A stretch of 64,000 nucleotides of DNA from an uncultured bacterium (GTDB taxonomy: Bacteria > Cyanobacteriota > Vampirovibrionia > Gastranaerophilales > Gastranaerophilaceae), in the NCBI GenBank assembly GCA_900553895.1, contig USFB01000008.1, positions 1 through 64,000 of the forward strand. Reading direction: 5' to 3'. A program made the position numbers and the translations under genes. The notes under the pieces were generated by a model, which was given only the letters and a program-made list of their open reading frames with translations, was not told the origin of the DNA and did not search any database. Each line of letters opens with the position of its first letter. Position 1 is the first letter of the stretch. Of the stretch, positions 50,180 through 58,000 are shown piece by piece.

Positions 50180-50583
50180 GCTGCAAAAATATTTTTAGCG
50201 TTTTCGTTAATTTCGTATTCAAATAATTCGTTTTTGTAAGGATTTTTTTCTGAAGCTTGATTATTTAAAGATACAATGTTCCATAATTCTCCAAATATGG
50301 GTTCTTTTTTAACTTCTTTTTTGGTGTGGGTTTTTAAGTACCTTAAAGTTTCTTTTAAAGAATTATTGATGCTGATTTGCGTAGAAGCTTTTAATACTGA
50401 TAATTGAGGGTTTGTGTATTGTTCTTTTAATAATCTGTCGCCTTCAAATAACGTTTTTTCAATAATATTTTGAGTTATTTCAGTTGTAGCACCGTTTTTG
50501 TTCAAAATGTTTTTAGCGGCATTTTTTAAGTATTCCTTATTTTCCAAACTGTATGAAAAGTTTGTTGCGACATTAAATTCCAT
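50176..50583 (-). CDS. Helical protein of unknown function
   Basis: 135 residues from the ATG at 50583 (MEFNVATNFSYSLENKEYL), chosen because AAGGAC and AGGG precede it; an in-frame ATG at 50628 has no ribosome binding site. Mostly helical, Asn/Lys/Glu-rich (KNAAKNILNKNGATTEITQN; LKETLRYLKTHTKKEVKKEP). Ends NENAKNIFAA. No signal or membrane helix. It overlaps the stop of the convergent FG membrane gene by 4 bases. Confidence 0.55.
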   Translation of the reverse strand: MEFNVATNFSYSLENKEYLKNAAKNILNKNGATTEITQNIIEKTLFEGDRLLKEQYTNPQLSVLKASTQISINNSLKETLRYLKTHTKKEVKKEPIFGELWNIVSLNNQASEKNPYKNELFEYEINENAKNIFAA

Positions 50584-50730
50584 ATCCCTGTCCTTTATAT
50601 TTTCCCTTTGTAATATATATATCGGCATAATTTAAAAAAACTTTAGGAAAATTAATAAATTTGTAACAAAACTTAACATATTGGATTGTAAATATAGAAA
50701 TAAGCTAAAGTCGTCCAACTTACGCGTGCC

Positions 50731-50906
50731 ACACCCTCCCTCGGGGGAGCGGATTTTCGGTAGGGCGATGTCGAGTGTAAGCGAGCAAGCCCGTAAGAGC
50801 AAATAACATGGAAATGACTTGAAAAATCCGGTAGGATTTGTTGTCATTGGAATGTTATGCTCGCCCGAATAATCCAAGACAGGGTGCCGAAGGCGGGAGA
50901 GGGTGT
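50731..50906. repeat. 176-base element with inverted ends ACACCCTCCC/GGGAGAGGGTGT
   Basis: The outer inverted ends enclose a second imperfect stem: ATAACATGGAAATGAC..AATCC near 50802 mirrored by GGATT..GTCATTGGAATGTTAT near 50840. Nested stems suggest a folded RNA or a small non-autonomous mobile element. No target-site duplication is evident by eye. Confidence 0.5.
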
Positions 50907-50916
50907 TAAAAACAGT

Positions 50917-51029
50917 AATGGATTGCCACGAAAATCTTACGATTTTCTTGCAATAACAGCACGCTTAGAATCTTGACACCCAGTTATTGCAAGGAACAGC
51001 GACAATTTTGAGTGACGAAGCAATCCATT
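50917..51029. repeat. 113-base element with AATGGATTGC inverted ends
   Basis: Exact terminal inverted repeat AATGGATTGC / GCAATCCATT. Inside, TTGCAATAAC and GTTATTGCAA form a second stem, with GACGAAG next to the right end. Same family as 14231-14276 and 20912-21009. Confidence 0.65.
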
Positions 51030-51059
51030 GTATTTAGCTATCCTCTCAATCACGCAATG

Positions 51060-53564
51060 TTATATCAATTGCAATGCAACAGAAGGTGCTTGGTTTGCGG
51101 TTGCTAATAGTGTGGCTGATGCTTGTTGTAAAATCTGGCTTCTGATGTAAGCACTTGATTCAGTAGCAATATCAGCATCTCTTATTGTAGACCTTGAAGA
51201 AACGAGGTTATCATAAGAAACCGAAATTGCTTCTAAAGCGGATTCTAAACGGTTTTGTATTGCGCCAAATTCTGTTTGTTTAGAAGTTACTGCAGTTAAT
51301 AGCGTATCAATGTTCTGTAAATAACTTTTATTAGTGGCTCCGATTTGTCTTAGATTTTCCAAACCCGCTAATGTTAAACCTGTGTTTACAGTAAGACGAG
51401 AATTTTCGGTGCCATCAATTCCGACTTGCAAATCTATACTTTTATTGGCATCTGCAGACATGTCAAAAGTTTTGTCTACATCTCTTGTTGGATTCTTTGT
51501 GTCATACTTTTTCAAGGTTCCATTGGCAACAAGTCCATCAATAGTGGAGGTAGACGCTGCCGTTCCTAAACCGGATGTGCCATTCTTTGCTTTGTTGTAG
51601 TATCCGTCAGTAATGTCATTAGAACTTATGCTACCACCGCCAACTAATCCGCCTTTGTTTTTTGCACCGGAAACATTGCCAAGTGAGTAACTTTTATTGA
51701 TGGTAGTCGTTGATACGCCGACTAATCCGCCGGCATATTCACCTCCTGATACGTCACCTGTTGCATAACAGTTACTTACACCAGTATTGCTGGAAGACCC
51801 AACTAAACCACCAACATTACCAGTGCTGCCTGTGGATTTAACATTTCCGTTTGCACTGCTATTTTGTATTCTGGAATAAACGGTTCCTGTGAGTCCGCCA
51901 ATATTTCCGCTAGCTCCGATTACATCGCCATAAGCGTGGCTATTGGTAATCATCCCGTAGCACTGACCTATTAAGCCACCAACTTCGTCACGCCCTGAAA
52001 CATTTCCTTTCGCATAACAGTTAGCCAATGTGGAGTTAGAATTCATAGAATAGCCTGCAAGTCCGCCAACGTACTGTGAAGCAGTAGCTGTTATATCGCC
52101 TGTTGCATAACAGTTTGTTAAGTTACCGGCGGTATTTCCAACAATCCCGCCCACATATTGATTAGAGCCTGTTACCGTGACATTTCCTGTTGCGTGGCAA
52201 TCTGTAATATTACTATTATTATTTAAGTTTCCGACAAGTCCGCCTGTGTATCTACCAGAATTAGTTACATCACCTTTTGCGTAGCTTGAGGTTATTTCAT
52301 AAGCTTGACCTGCCAACCCGCCAACGTTTTCGCCGGAGCCTGTTACTTTTCCAGTTGCATAAGAGTCTGCTATATTTCTCCCGACACCGACTAAACCTCC
52401 AACATTGCCAGTTCCTGAAACATTGCCTGTTGCGTAACAGTTTTCAATGTCGGCAGTATTATAAGCCTGTCCGACTAATCCACCTACTTGACCAGAACTA
52501 CCAGTAACATTACCTGTTGCAAAACATTTTTTTATGGTTCTGCTAGAATTCGCAGTACCAACCAAGCCACCAAGGGCTCCATTCCCTTCTATATCAACAT
52601 TCGTATAACAGTTTTGCAAATTAGCTGAAAAAGTACCAATCAAGCCACCAACGTTAGAATCAGCACCGGTAATACTACCACTTGCGTTACAGTTGTTGAT
52701 AGAACCACTCAAGGCAGTACCAACAAGAGCACCTACACTGCCACCACCGGAAATATCAACATTTTCTAATGACACATTTTGTATTGTGCCACTGGTTAAA
52801 TAACCAAAGAGCCCCTTGTTGTTTTGTATACCACTAATTTTGAGGTTAGATATCTTGTATCCGTTACCATCAAAAGAACTTGCAAACTTATGTGAGAATG
52901 TGCCAATTGCAGTCCAGCCGTTCCCGCTTGAGTAGTCGCTTAAGTCAATATTTCCGCCCAACACGAATTCAGAACCATCAGTAATAAGTCCTTTGTTTTG
53001 CATTTCTGCAAGTTTCGCTAATTCTTCCGCACTGGAAATTGAATAAGTTCCTTTTGCCAAAGCTTGTGTTTCACTAACTGCCGCCAGTTTCGTCATTCCT
53101 GAAGTATCGCGCTGATTAACTTTTTCTATGAAGCTTCCGTTTGTATCGCCAAAAAGTTTTATGCCGTTATATTCTGTTGTGTTATATAATCTGCCGATTT
53201 CACTAACAATACTATTCGCTTCTTTATTAATGGCTTCTAGCGAATTATCACCATAAGTGTCATTAGAAGTTTGAATTTGCAATGCTCTGAGCCTTGCCAG
53301 TTTGTCAGAAATCAGATTTAGAGAGCTGGACGCTGTTTCTAATAAGTCCAAACCCGTTGATGCATTATCTTCTGCTACAGAATACGCATTGATTTTAGTC
53401 GTTAAAGAGGTTGCGATAGAGTAATTTGCGGCATTGTCTTTCGCGTTGTTTATCTTAAAACCGCTGGTCATTCTCTCTATAGCTTTATTTAAGGATGCTG
53501 TAGAATTTTTAAGATTTGATTGTACTGTCAAAGAGGAAAGGTTTGTATTAATTTTTAAACTCAT
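51060..53564 (-). CDS. Giant flagellin with GLUG-repeat central domain
   Basis: 834 residues. Residues 1-140 are a standard flagellin N-terminus (MSLKINTNLSSLTVQSNL, LNKAIERMTSGFKINN, YNTTEYNGIKLFG); about 700-834 are the C-terminus (FGAIQNRLESALEAISVSYD, STIRDADIATESSAY, ILQQASATLLATANQ). Between them, about 250-660, lie some 15 GLUG-type repeats (VGGLVGQAYNTADIENCYAT, AGGLVGVSTTTINKSYS), introduced by the usual FDGNGYKISNLKI. GLUG repeats are known from large surface adhesins and IgA-protease-like proteins and probably form a beta-solenoid. The insert sits where the variable surface domain belongs, so the filament would display it. AAGGAGG precedes the ATG, and a 53-codon leader frame overlaps it. 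Confidence 0.93.
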   Translation of the reverse strand: MSLKINTNLSSLTVQSNLKNSTASLNKAIERMTSGFKINNAKDNAANYSIATSLTTKINAYSVAEDNASTGLDLLETASSSLNLISDKLARLRALQIQTSNDTYGDNSLEAINKEANSIVSEIGRLYNTTEYNGIKLFGDTNGSFIEKVNQRDTSGMTKLAAVSETQALAKGTYSISSAEELAKLAEMQNKGLITDGSEFVLGGNIDLSDYSSGNGWTAIGTFSHKFASSFDGNGYKISNLKISGIQNNKGLFGYLTSGTIQNVSLENVDISGGGSVGALVGTALSGSINNCNASGSITGADSNVGGLIGTFSANLQNCYTNVDIEGNGALGGLVGTANSSRTIKKCFATGNVTGSSGQVGGLVGQAYNTADIENCYATGNVSGTGNVGGLVGVGRNIADSYATGKVTGSGENVGGLAGQAYEITSSYAKGDVTNSGRYTGGLVGNLNNNSNITDCHATGNVTVTGSNQYVGGIVGNTAGNLTNCYATGDITATASQYVGGLAGYSMNSNSTLANCYAKGNVSGRDEVGGLIGQCYGMITNSHAYGDVIGASGNIGGLTGTVYSRIQNSSANGNVKSTGSTGNVGGLVGSSSNTGVSNCYATGDVSGGEYAGGLVGVSTTTINKSYSLGNVSGAKNKGGLVGGGSISSNDITDGYYNKAKNGTSGLGTAASTSTIDGLVANGTLKKYDTKNPTRDVDKTFDMSADANKSIDLQVGIDGTENSRLTVNTGLTLAGLENLRQIGATNKSYLQNIDTLLTAVTSKQTEFGAIQNRLESALEAISVSYDNLVSSRSTIRDADIATESSAYIRSQILQQASATLLATANQAPSVALQLI

Positions 53565-53722
53565 ACATTCCTCCTTGAATAAATTGTATATACTTGGTCG
53601 TTATCAAATGCAAAATTGCCATCGCAAAGCTGACTTGCAACAGTTACTATAAAACTATTTGCAAGCTTACTAAGGCTTTTAGCCATACTAGCTCTATAAC
53701 TTCTTGAATTCGATACAGTCAT
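53561..53722 (-). CDS. Possible 53-codon leader ORF of GLUG flagellin
   Basis: ATG at 53722, encoding MTVSNSRSYRASMAKSLSKL and so on, ends in TGA that overlaps the flagellin ATG (ATGA). It lies downstream of TATAAT (about 53733-53738), within the expected flagellin transcript. AAGGAT abuts the ATG, too close for a good ribosome binding site. Either a coupled leader peptide or chance. Confidence 0.35.
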   Translation of the reverse strand: MTVSNSRSYRASMAKSLSKLANSFIVTVASQLCDGNFAFDNDQVYTIYSRRNV

Positions 53723-53732
53723 ATCCTTGACC

Positions 53733-53738
53733 TATTAT
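53733..53738 (-). promoter_or_regulatory. -10 element before GLUG flagellin
   Basis: Minus-strand TATAAT in ACGTAGTATAATAGGTC. Upstream TGGAAC at 17 bases is a poor -35 match. No sigma-28-like TAAA..GCCGATAA sequence is seen before either flagellin. Confidence 0.45.
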
Positions 53739-53948
53739 ACTACGTATACTTGTAATGTTCCACAATTTTACAATTCTGTAACGGTAGTAATGAAAAAGTT
53801 TTACAAATCTTTATATAAATGTACATGATGAAATCTGGTTAGAAGTGGAACACCCTCTCAAAGAAAAATTAATCAAAGGGGATGGAGCTAAAGCTACTCA
53901 ACTAATGCATGCCACTTTCTCTCCTATATGAAATTATTCTTAACAAGC
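53739..53948. other. Intergenic stretch, nothing clear
   Basis: Together with the leader region this makes 384 bases between the HD-GYP gene and the flagellin. Apart from the flagellin promoter I see no ORF, repeat or hairpin worth naming. Confidence 0.4.
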
Positions 53949-54701
53949 CTACACAGTTTTTTCCAATGCAGTGTAAATTTCCGGTTCAATTTGACCGTTT
54001 TTGACATCTTCTTTTATGATATCTAATGCTTCGTTTCGGCTTAGTGGAGCTTTGTAGCTGCGCTTCTCTCTTAGTGCAGAATATTTATCCGCGGTTGCCA
54101 AGATTTGCGTTGAAATATCATGATAATAGTCATTTCCTGCGCTCGGATAGCCTGTGCCGTCAGGTGTTTGGTGGTGATATTTAACCATATTTAACACATT
54201 TTTATTTACACCCTGTTGTTTCAAAAGCTCATAACCAAGTTCAGAGTGCAATTCCATGATTTTCTTTTCTTCCGTTGTAAGTTTAGTTTCTTTGTTTAAG
54301 ATTTTTTCAGGAATAAGAACTTTGCCATAATCATGAAGCATTGCGGCTTGTTGTAAATCCATCAAATTAATTTGTGATTTTAATTCTTTTGGCAAAGCAG
54401 AATACATTTTGGCTGCTGTAATACGCGTATCCATCAAATGACCGTTTTTCAAATCTTCCAATTCTTTAACATTAATTTTTAAAGGAATTTTGTTTTCCTT
54501 CAAAATCCTCATAACATCAGGATTAGATTTTGCAAGTTGTGTTAATTTGTTTTTGTCAACAAAATTATCATACAAAGGATTAGAATTGAAGGAATCCTTG
54601 CGTAAATTTTGCCCTGCAGGATATGTTACAGAACCAGAATTCGCCCTGAATTGGATGTTTTGAATATTTATCTTATTAAATATTGGGGATATCAACGTCA
54701 T
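53949..54701 (-). CDS. HD-GYP phosphodiesterase with FG-like N-terminus
   Basis: 250 residues. The HD-GYP domain (about 85-245) has His123-Asp124 (MLHDYGKVLIPEKIL), His152, His176-His177 and the DGTGYP signature at 181-186, as in c-di-GMP phosphodiesterases. There is no receiver, GAF or membrane domain. Instead the first 85 residues begin MTLISPIFNKINIQNIQFRA, resembling the FG-motif starts with FRA in place of FG. That is unusual for a second-messenger enzyme and might mean an exported or specially localised protein. A distant GTCAATTTT..TTTTAAAGAT sequence lies upstream (54774-54806). The ribosome binding site is poor. Confidence 0.82.
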   Translation of the reverse strand: MTLISPIFNKINIQNIQFRANSGSVTYPAGQNLRKDSFNSNPLYDNFVDKNKLTQLAKSNPDVMRILKENKIPLKINVKELEDLKNGHLMDTRITAAKMYSALPKELKSQINLMDLQQAAMLHDYGKVLIPEKILNKETKLTTEEKKIMELHSELGYELLKQQGVNKNVLNMVKYHHQTPDGTGYPSAGNDYYHDISTQILATADKYSALREKRSYKAPLSRNEALDIIKEDVKNGQIEPEIYTALEKTV

Positions 54702-54858
54702 TTTCTACAATTCACACTTCTTGTTCATTTATTATTTCTATAATAATAAACAACATTTTTTCAACACACTATAATCTTTAAAAGTATTTTTTTTGAAGAA
54801 AATTGACTGGTATAAATAAATTTTTAACAAAACTTAACAGTTTTTTTACAAATGTATT

Positions 54859-54893
54859 CAAAAAAAATGTAGGTTGGGCTTTCAGCCCAACAA
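54859..54893 (-). terminator. GTTGGGC-type terminator
   Basis: Minus strand GTTGGGCT-GAA-AGCCCAAC, then CTACATTTTTTT. It ends the 56398-57078/54897-56414 operon and shares its sequence with the terminator at 48831. Confidence 0.78.
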
Positions 54894-54896
54894 AAA

Positions 54897-56414
54897 CTAT
54901 GAATAAACAAACGGAGGACCGTTTTTAATTTCAAATAAAATATTATCAGCAATAATTTTTAATTCTTCTTTAGATTTACCTGCATCTTTCTGCAAATAAA
55001 ATTCGTCACATAAAGGTTCAATTGCGGATTCTTTTTTAGCCTTAAAATTTCTAAGTTCTGTTGATACTAAGCGTTTTTGAAGTTCCAACTCAGTTTCTGC
55101 ATTATATTTTTTCACCTGAACGTCTTTAACCGCTTCTGCTGCAGTTTTTCCGCCATAGGCAAGCGCAGAGACTCCGGCAATTCCAAAGAAAAGATTCTTA
55201 AATTGCGGATTTTTAGGATTCATCAACCAATCATAAAAGAATGACAAATAGTCATTTACATGTGAAAAATACGTAATTTTATTACGCCCTGAACCGCCCA
55301 TCATCGGATTAACCTGCTCAGTTGCCTGATTCATATCATCTTTTAATTGGCGAATAAATTCTTCTTTCTCAGATTGCGGTAAATTCAATTTATTTACAAC
55401 TCGTTCAATTTCTTCAGGCTTTGCATAAATCGTTTCTAACATATTTTCAATCAATGCTTTATAAGCGTCCTTACCTGAAAGTACCATCCCATTGTGCGCT
55501 TGAATATTATCAAGCGGTTTTCCGCTGTTAAAATCGTCAATCAAATTATCAATACCTGTTTTTGTATTTTTTATTCCTTTGCGGATAAATTCGTCGCTTT
55601 TTCGAATATTTCTTGTTGCAAAATAACCTAAACCCAGTATTGATAAAAGTGTTGCACCGCCAATAAGCCACATTTTTTTGTCTTTATTTCGAGATGAGCT
55701 TATTTCGTCACTATTGTTTTTTGTAATGGTGTTACTTGAAGCTTTATCATTATTAGCTTTGAATGTTAATTCTTGAGAAAATATTTTAGCCTTAGATGAT
55801 AGCATACTTCTTATAATTTGGATTTTTCCTGAAAAAGACTGCGTTTCAACTTCAATTAAATTTTCTTGAAGATTTTTTTGAATATCGGCTTCCTGTTTTT
55901 TTATCCAAACATCTTTGAACCCGTCTATAAAGATTTTACCCATAAACGCCATTGAACCAAGTGTTATAACCCCAAAAGAAGCCAAAATCGTTTTTCTGCT
56001 TGGCGATTGAATCATACTAAAAATACTTTGATGGATTTCATCGTTAATACAGTGGTTGCGAGTCATTCCCGGTAGTAAATATTCTTTTGTACTTTCCAAT
56101 TTACCTTTAGAAAACTTTTTCATCATCGCGGTAAAACCGCCTAATAGAGCCATTACCCCAACAGTTGCAATACACAAAGGAATTAGCGGATCTCTTTGTT
56201 TGGTTTCTTTTTCGTAAACTTTTTGAGGTAAATCAATATTTGTATTAGAAATAATCAAGGTATCGCAGGTTTCATCAAGAGAAAGCAATGGATCTTTGAC
56301 AAACGAATTAACAATAACTCCTTCTTTTATGTTAGAGTCATTGCGTTTTTGAGTCTTTGTCATATTTCTCTGATGTCTAGTTGATTCTATATCTTGATCA
56401 ATTTTCGGTATCAT
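54897..56414 (-). CDS. Multi-helix membrane protein, partner of Cys-motif protein
   Basis: 505 residues, no known family. Hydrophobic helices near 80-96 (LIPLCIATVGVMALLGGF), 143-160 (TILASFGVITLGSMAFMG), 252-268 (MWLIGGATLLSILGLGYFA) and 410-425 (LFFGIAGVSALAYGGKTA), separated by long charged regions. The polar N-terminus, about 75 residues, has no signal peptide. Its ATG lies inside the last codons of the upstream gene (17-base overlap), so the two are translationally coupled and probably act together. Function unknown. Confidence 0.72.
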   Translation of the reverse strand: MIPKIDQDIESTRHQRNMTKTQKRNDSNIKEGVIVNSFVKDPLLSLDETCDTLIISNTNIDLPQKVYEKETKQRDPLIPLCIATVGVMALLGGFTAMMKKFSKGKLESTKEYLLPGMTRNHCINDEIHQSIFSMIQSPSRKTILASFGVITLGSMAFMGKIFIDGFKDVWIKKQEADIQKNLQENLIEVETQSFSGKIQIIRSMLSSKAKIFSQELTFKANNDKASSNTITKNNSDEISSSRNKDKKMWLIGGATLLSILGLGYFATRNIRKSDEFIRKGIKNTKTGIDNLIDDFNSGKPLDNIQAHNGMVLSGKDAYKALIENMLETIYAKPEEIERVVNKLNLPQSEKEEFIRQLKDDMNQATEQVNPMMGGSGRNKITYFSHVNDYLSFFYDWLMNPKNPQFKNLFFGIAGVSALAYGGKTAAEAVKDVQVKKYNAETELELQKRLVSTELRNFKAKKESAIEPLCDEFYLQKDAGKSKEELKIIADNILFEIKNGPPFVYS

Positions 56415-57078
56415 CTTTTTTCTTTTTTCTTAATTTGTGAATTAGAGTTTTTAGGTTGAAAATCTTTTTGTCTTCATCAATTTTTGTATCTTCATCTTTT
56501 GCATTTTCTTTCTTGAAAATTTTAAAAAGTCCTTCAAATTTTGATTTAACAACACTTACAAATTCTGAAACTTTTTTTTCTACAAAAGCTTTTGCTTCGC
56601 CAAAAATTGCGTTCAATTTGTCCTGAATATCTACGATTTTTTGTTTGAATTGTGCCATTTTATCGGCAAAGTTTGAAATAATATTTGGGATATTTTTAAC
56701 AAAATTTGTGATTGGAACGACGATATTACTTATTGTATACGCAACAGGTTTTAAAATAAAGTTATTTGAGATTTGTTTTGCAAAAGTTAACATTTTCTGC
56801 GTCATTTTCTCCAAATTTTGTTGAAACGCTAAAACGGCTTCCGCGTGTTGTTTAAGATTATTTTCGTGCGCTTCGATACGCGCTTGACGAGCTTTCATCA
56901 TAGCACCAATCATTGCGCACTGGTGATAACTCATTTCCCCTGCTTTTTGCGGACGTTCTCCCACACGCATACTACCACCGCCACCCATGCCGGAACAAAT
57001 CGGACACGCAGATGGCGACATTCCGTGCGGACAAAGTCCTGAACTTGCTTTATTTATACTTTGAACTGCGTTTGACAA
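56398..57078 (-). CDS. CPHG/CPIC Cys-motif protein with TTG start
   Basis: 226 residues from the TTG at 57078, chosen because GAGGAA lies 7 bases upstream; the longer frame from 57123 would begin within the leader. The N-terminus SNAVQSINKASSG leads into CPHGMSPSACPICSGMGGGG (Cys16, His18, Cys25, Cys28), a likely zinc or metal site. A second part (YHQCAMIGAMMKARQARIEA) starts a long helical, amphipathic region (about 75-190) and a Lys/Asp-rich tail. No signal peptide. The ribosome binding site can pair with TTTCCTC upstream (57085-57108). Coupled to the membrane protein at 54897-56414. Confidence 0.7.
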   Translation of the reverse strand: MSNAVQSINKASSGLCPHGMSPSACPICSGMGGGGSMRVGERPQKAGEMSYHQCAMIGAMMKARQARIEAHENNLKQHAEAVLAFQQNLEKMTQKMLTFAKQISNNFILKPVAYTISNIVVPITNFVKNIPNIISNFADKMAQFKQKIVDIQDKLNAIFGEAKAFVEKKVSEFVSVVKSKFEGLFKIFKKENAKDEDTKIDEDKKIFNLKTLIHKLRKKKKDDTEN

Positions 57079-57084
57079 TAAAAA

Positions 57085-57108
57085 TTTCCTCTTTTGAATA
57101 TGAGGAAA
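57085..57108 (-). promoter_or_regulatory. Hairpin covering the ribosome binding site
   Basis: In the mRNA, TTTCCTC (57102-57108) can pair with GAGGAAA (57085-57091), which contains the Shine-Dalgarno of the TTG-started gene, with a 10-base AT-rich loop. Seven pairs are weak enough to act as a thermosensor or a regulatory switch, or may be coincidental. Confidence 0.4.
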
Positions 57109-57332
57109 ACGTCTTTTGCACAATAACTTTATGCAATGCCATGGATCGTAGCTTGCATATATTTTGTAAATTATAACCCTCTATCGCAATAAGTGAGAGA
57201 TTATAAGTTCTAAATACGTAGTATTCCGACTTTAACGGTTGCGTCACAGCAGCGGATTTTCACCACATTTTCCTCGTGTTATTCAATTTTATATAATCGT
57301 ATGATAAGCGAACCCAAATGTCAAAATTTGAG

Positions 57333-57911
57333 TTATTTATCTTTATTAACCCATTCGTATTCTAACAATATTGGATCTCGCAAATCAAAACCTTGTGTTT
57401 CGTAAAAATTAGCAGCAAAATAACTTGATAAAAGAGTTATCTTTTTATTGTAGATTGCTTTTAGAGAGTTTATAATTCCTGAACCTACAGATTTAAATGT
57501 TCGGTTTTCTTCTCCGTATTTAGTATCAGGTTTAACTTGAAGATACCACAGTTCATCAGAATCACGTCTATTGCATCGCATTTGTGCAACGCCTAATATT
57601 TCTTTTCTGTTTAATTTATCAAACTTCTCTTTTTGTGTTGTTAGCAGGTAGATATGATTAATTTTAGAGGAAGACATTCCATTTGCAATTCTTTTTGCAT
57701 TGTTCACTATTGTACTTGCAAAATGATCTCCCTGCCAAGTCTTTACAGCATTTGAAATTGCACTTAGGTCATTTTTATTTTTAGGGTCAAATTGCACAAA
57801 ACTTGCTTGACAAGCATTATACAGATTTGTTTTAGAATCTAATTTTTTTATGTTTACTTTGTTAATAAAATTAGCACCAAAGTTCGTTTGATTATAATTA
57901 TTTATGTTCAT
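57333..57911 (-). CDS. FG-motif protein with GNAT-like fold
   Basis: 192 residues. N-terminus MNINNYNQTNFGANF is the clearest FG motif here. The rest resembles a GNAT acyltransferase: EILGVAQMRCNRRD, then LWYLQVKPDT (strands 3-4), KSVGSGIINSLKAIY in the position of the acetyl-CoA loop, and a final SSYFAANFYETQGFDLRD typical of the last GNAT helix and strand. The substrate is unknown; family assignment is by pattern only. GCAAATTT upstream (57927-57947) is a weak match to the promoter class. Confidence 0.65.
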   Translation of the reverse strand: MNINNYNQTNFGANFINKVNIKKLDSKTNLYNACQASFVQFDPKNKNDLSAISNAVKTWQGDHFASTIVNNAKRIANGMSSSKINHIYLLTTQKEKFDKLNRKEILGVAQMRCNRRDSDELWYLQVKPDTKYGEENRTFKSVGSGIINSLKAIYNKKITLLSSYFAANFYETQGFDLRDPILLEYEWVNKDK

Positions 57912-58000
57912 AGTATTTTTTTAAAAACATGTAAAAAATAAATTTGCTAGTGGTTTTATTGATTTTTTACGTATTTGATATTTTAGTTTATAATGTATCT

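Larger units (their letters stand above)
50584..51059. other. Intergenic repeat-rich stretch
   Basis: No ORF is supported. It contains a short leader of the 50176-50583 gene, a 176-base folded element (50731-50906) and a 113-base GGATTGC element (50917-51029), both bounded by inverted ends and more GC-rich than the surroundings. Confidence 0.6.

Noticed and set aside
50584..51059. Insertion sequence behind the GLUG flagellin
   Set aside because: Inverted ends exist but there is no transposase frame and no clear target duplication; listed as repeats instead.
51600..52800. Possible CRISPR-like or minisatellite array
   Set aside because: The repetition is at protein level (GLUG motifs) with diverged DNA; no constant repeats with unique spacers.
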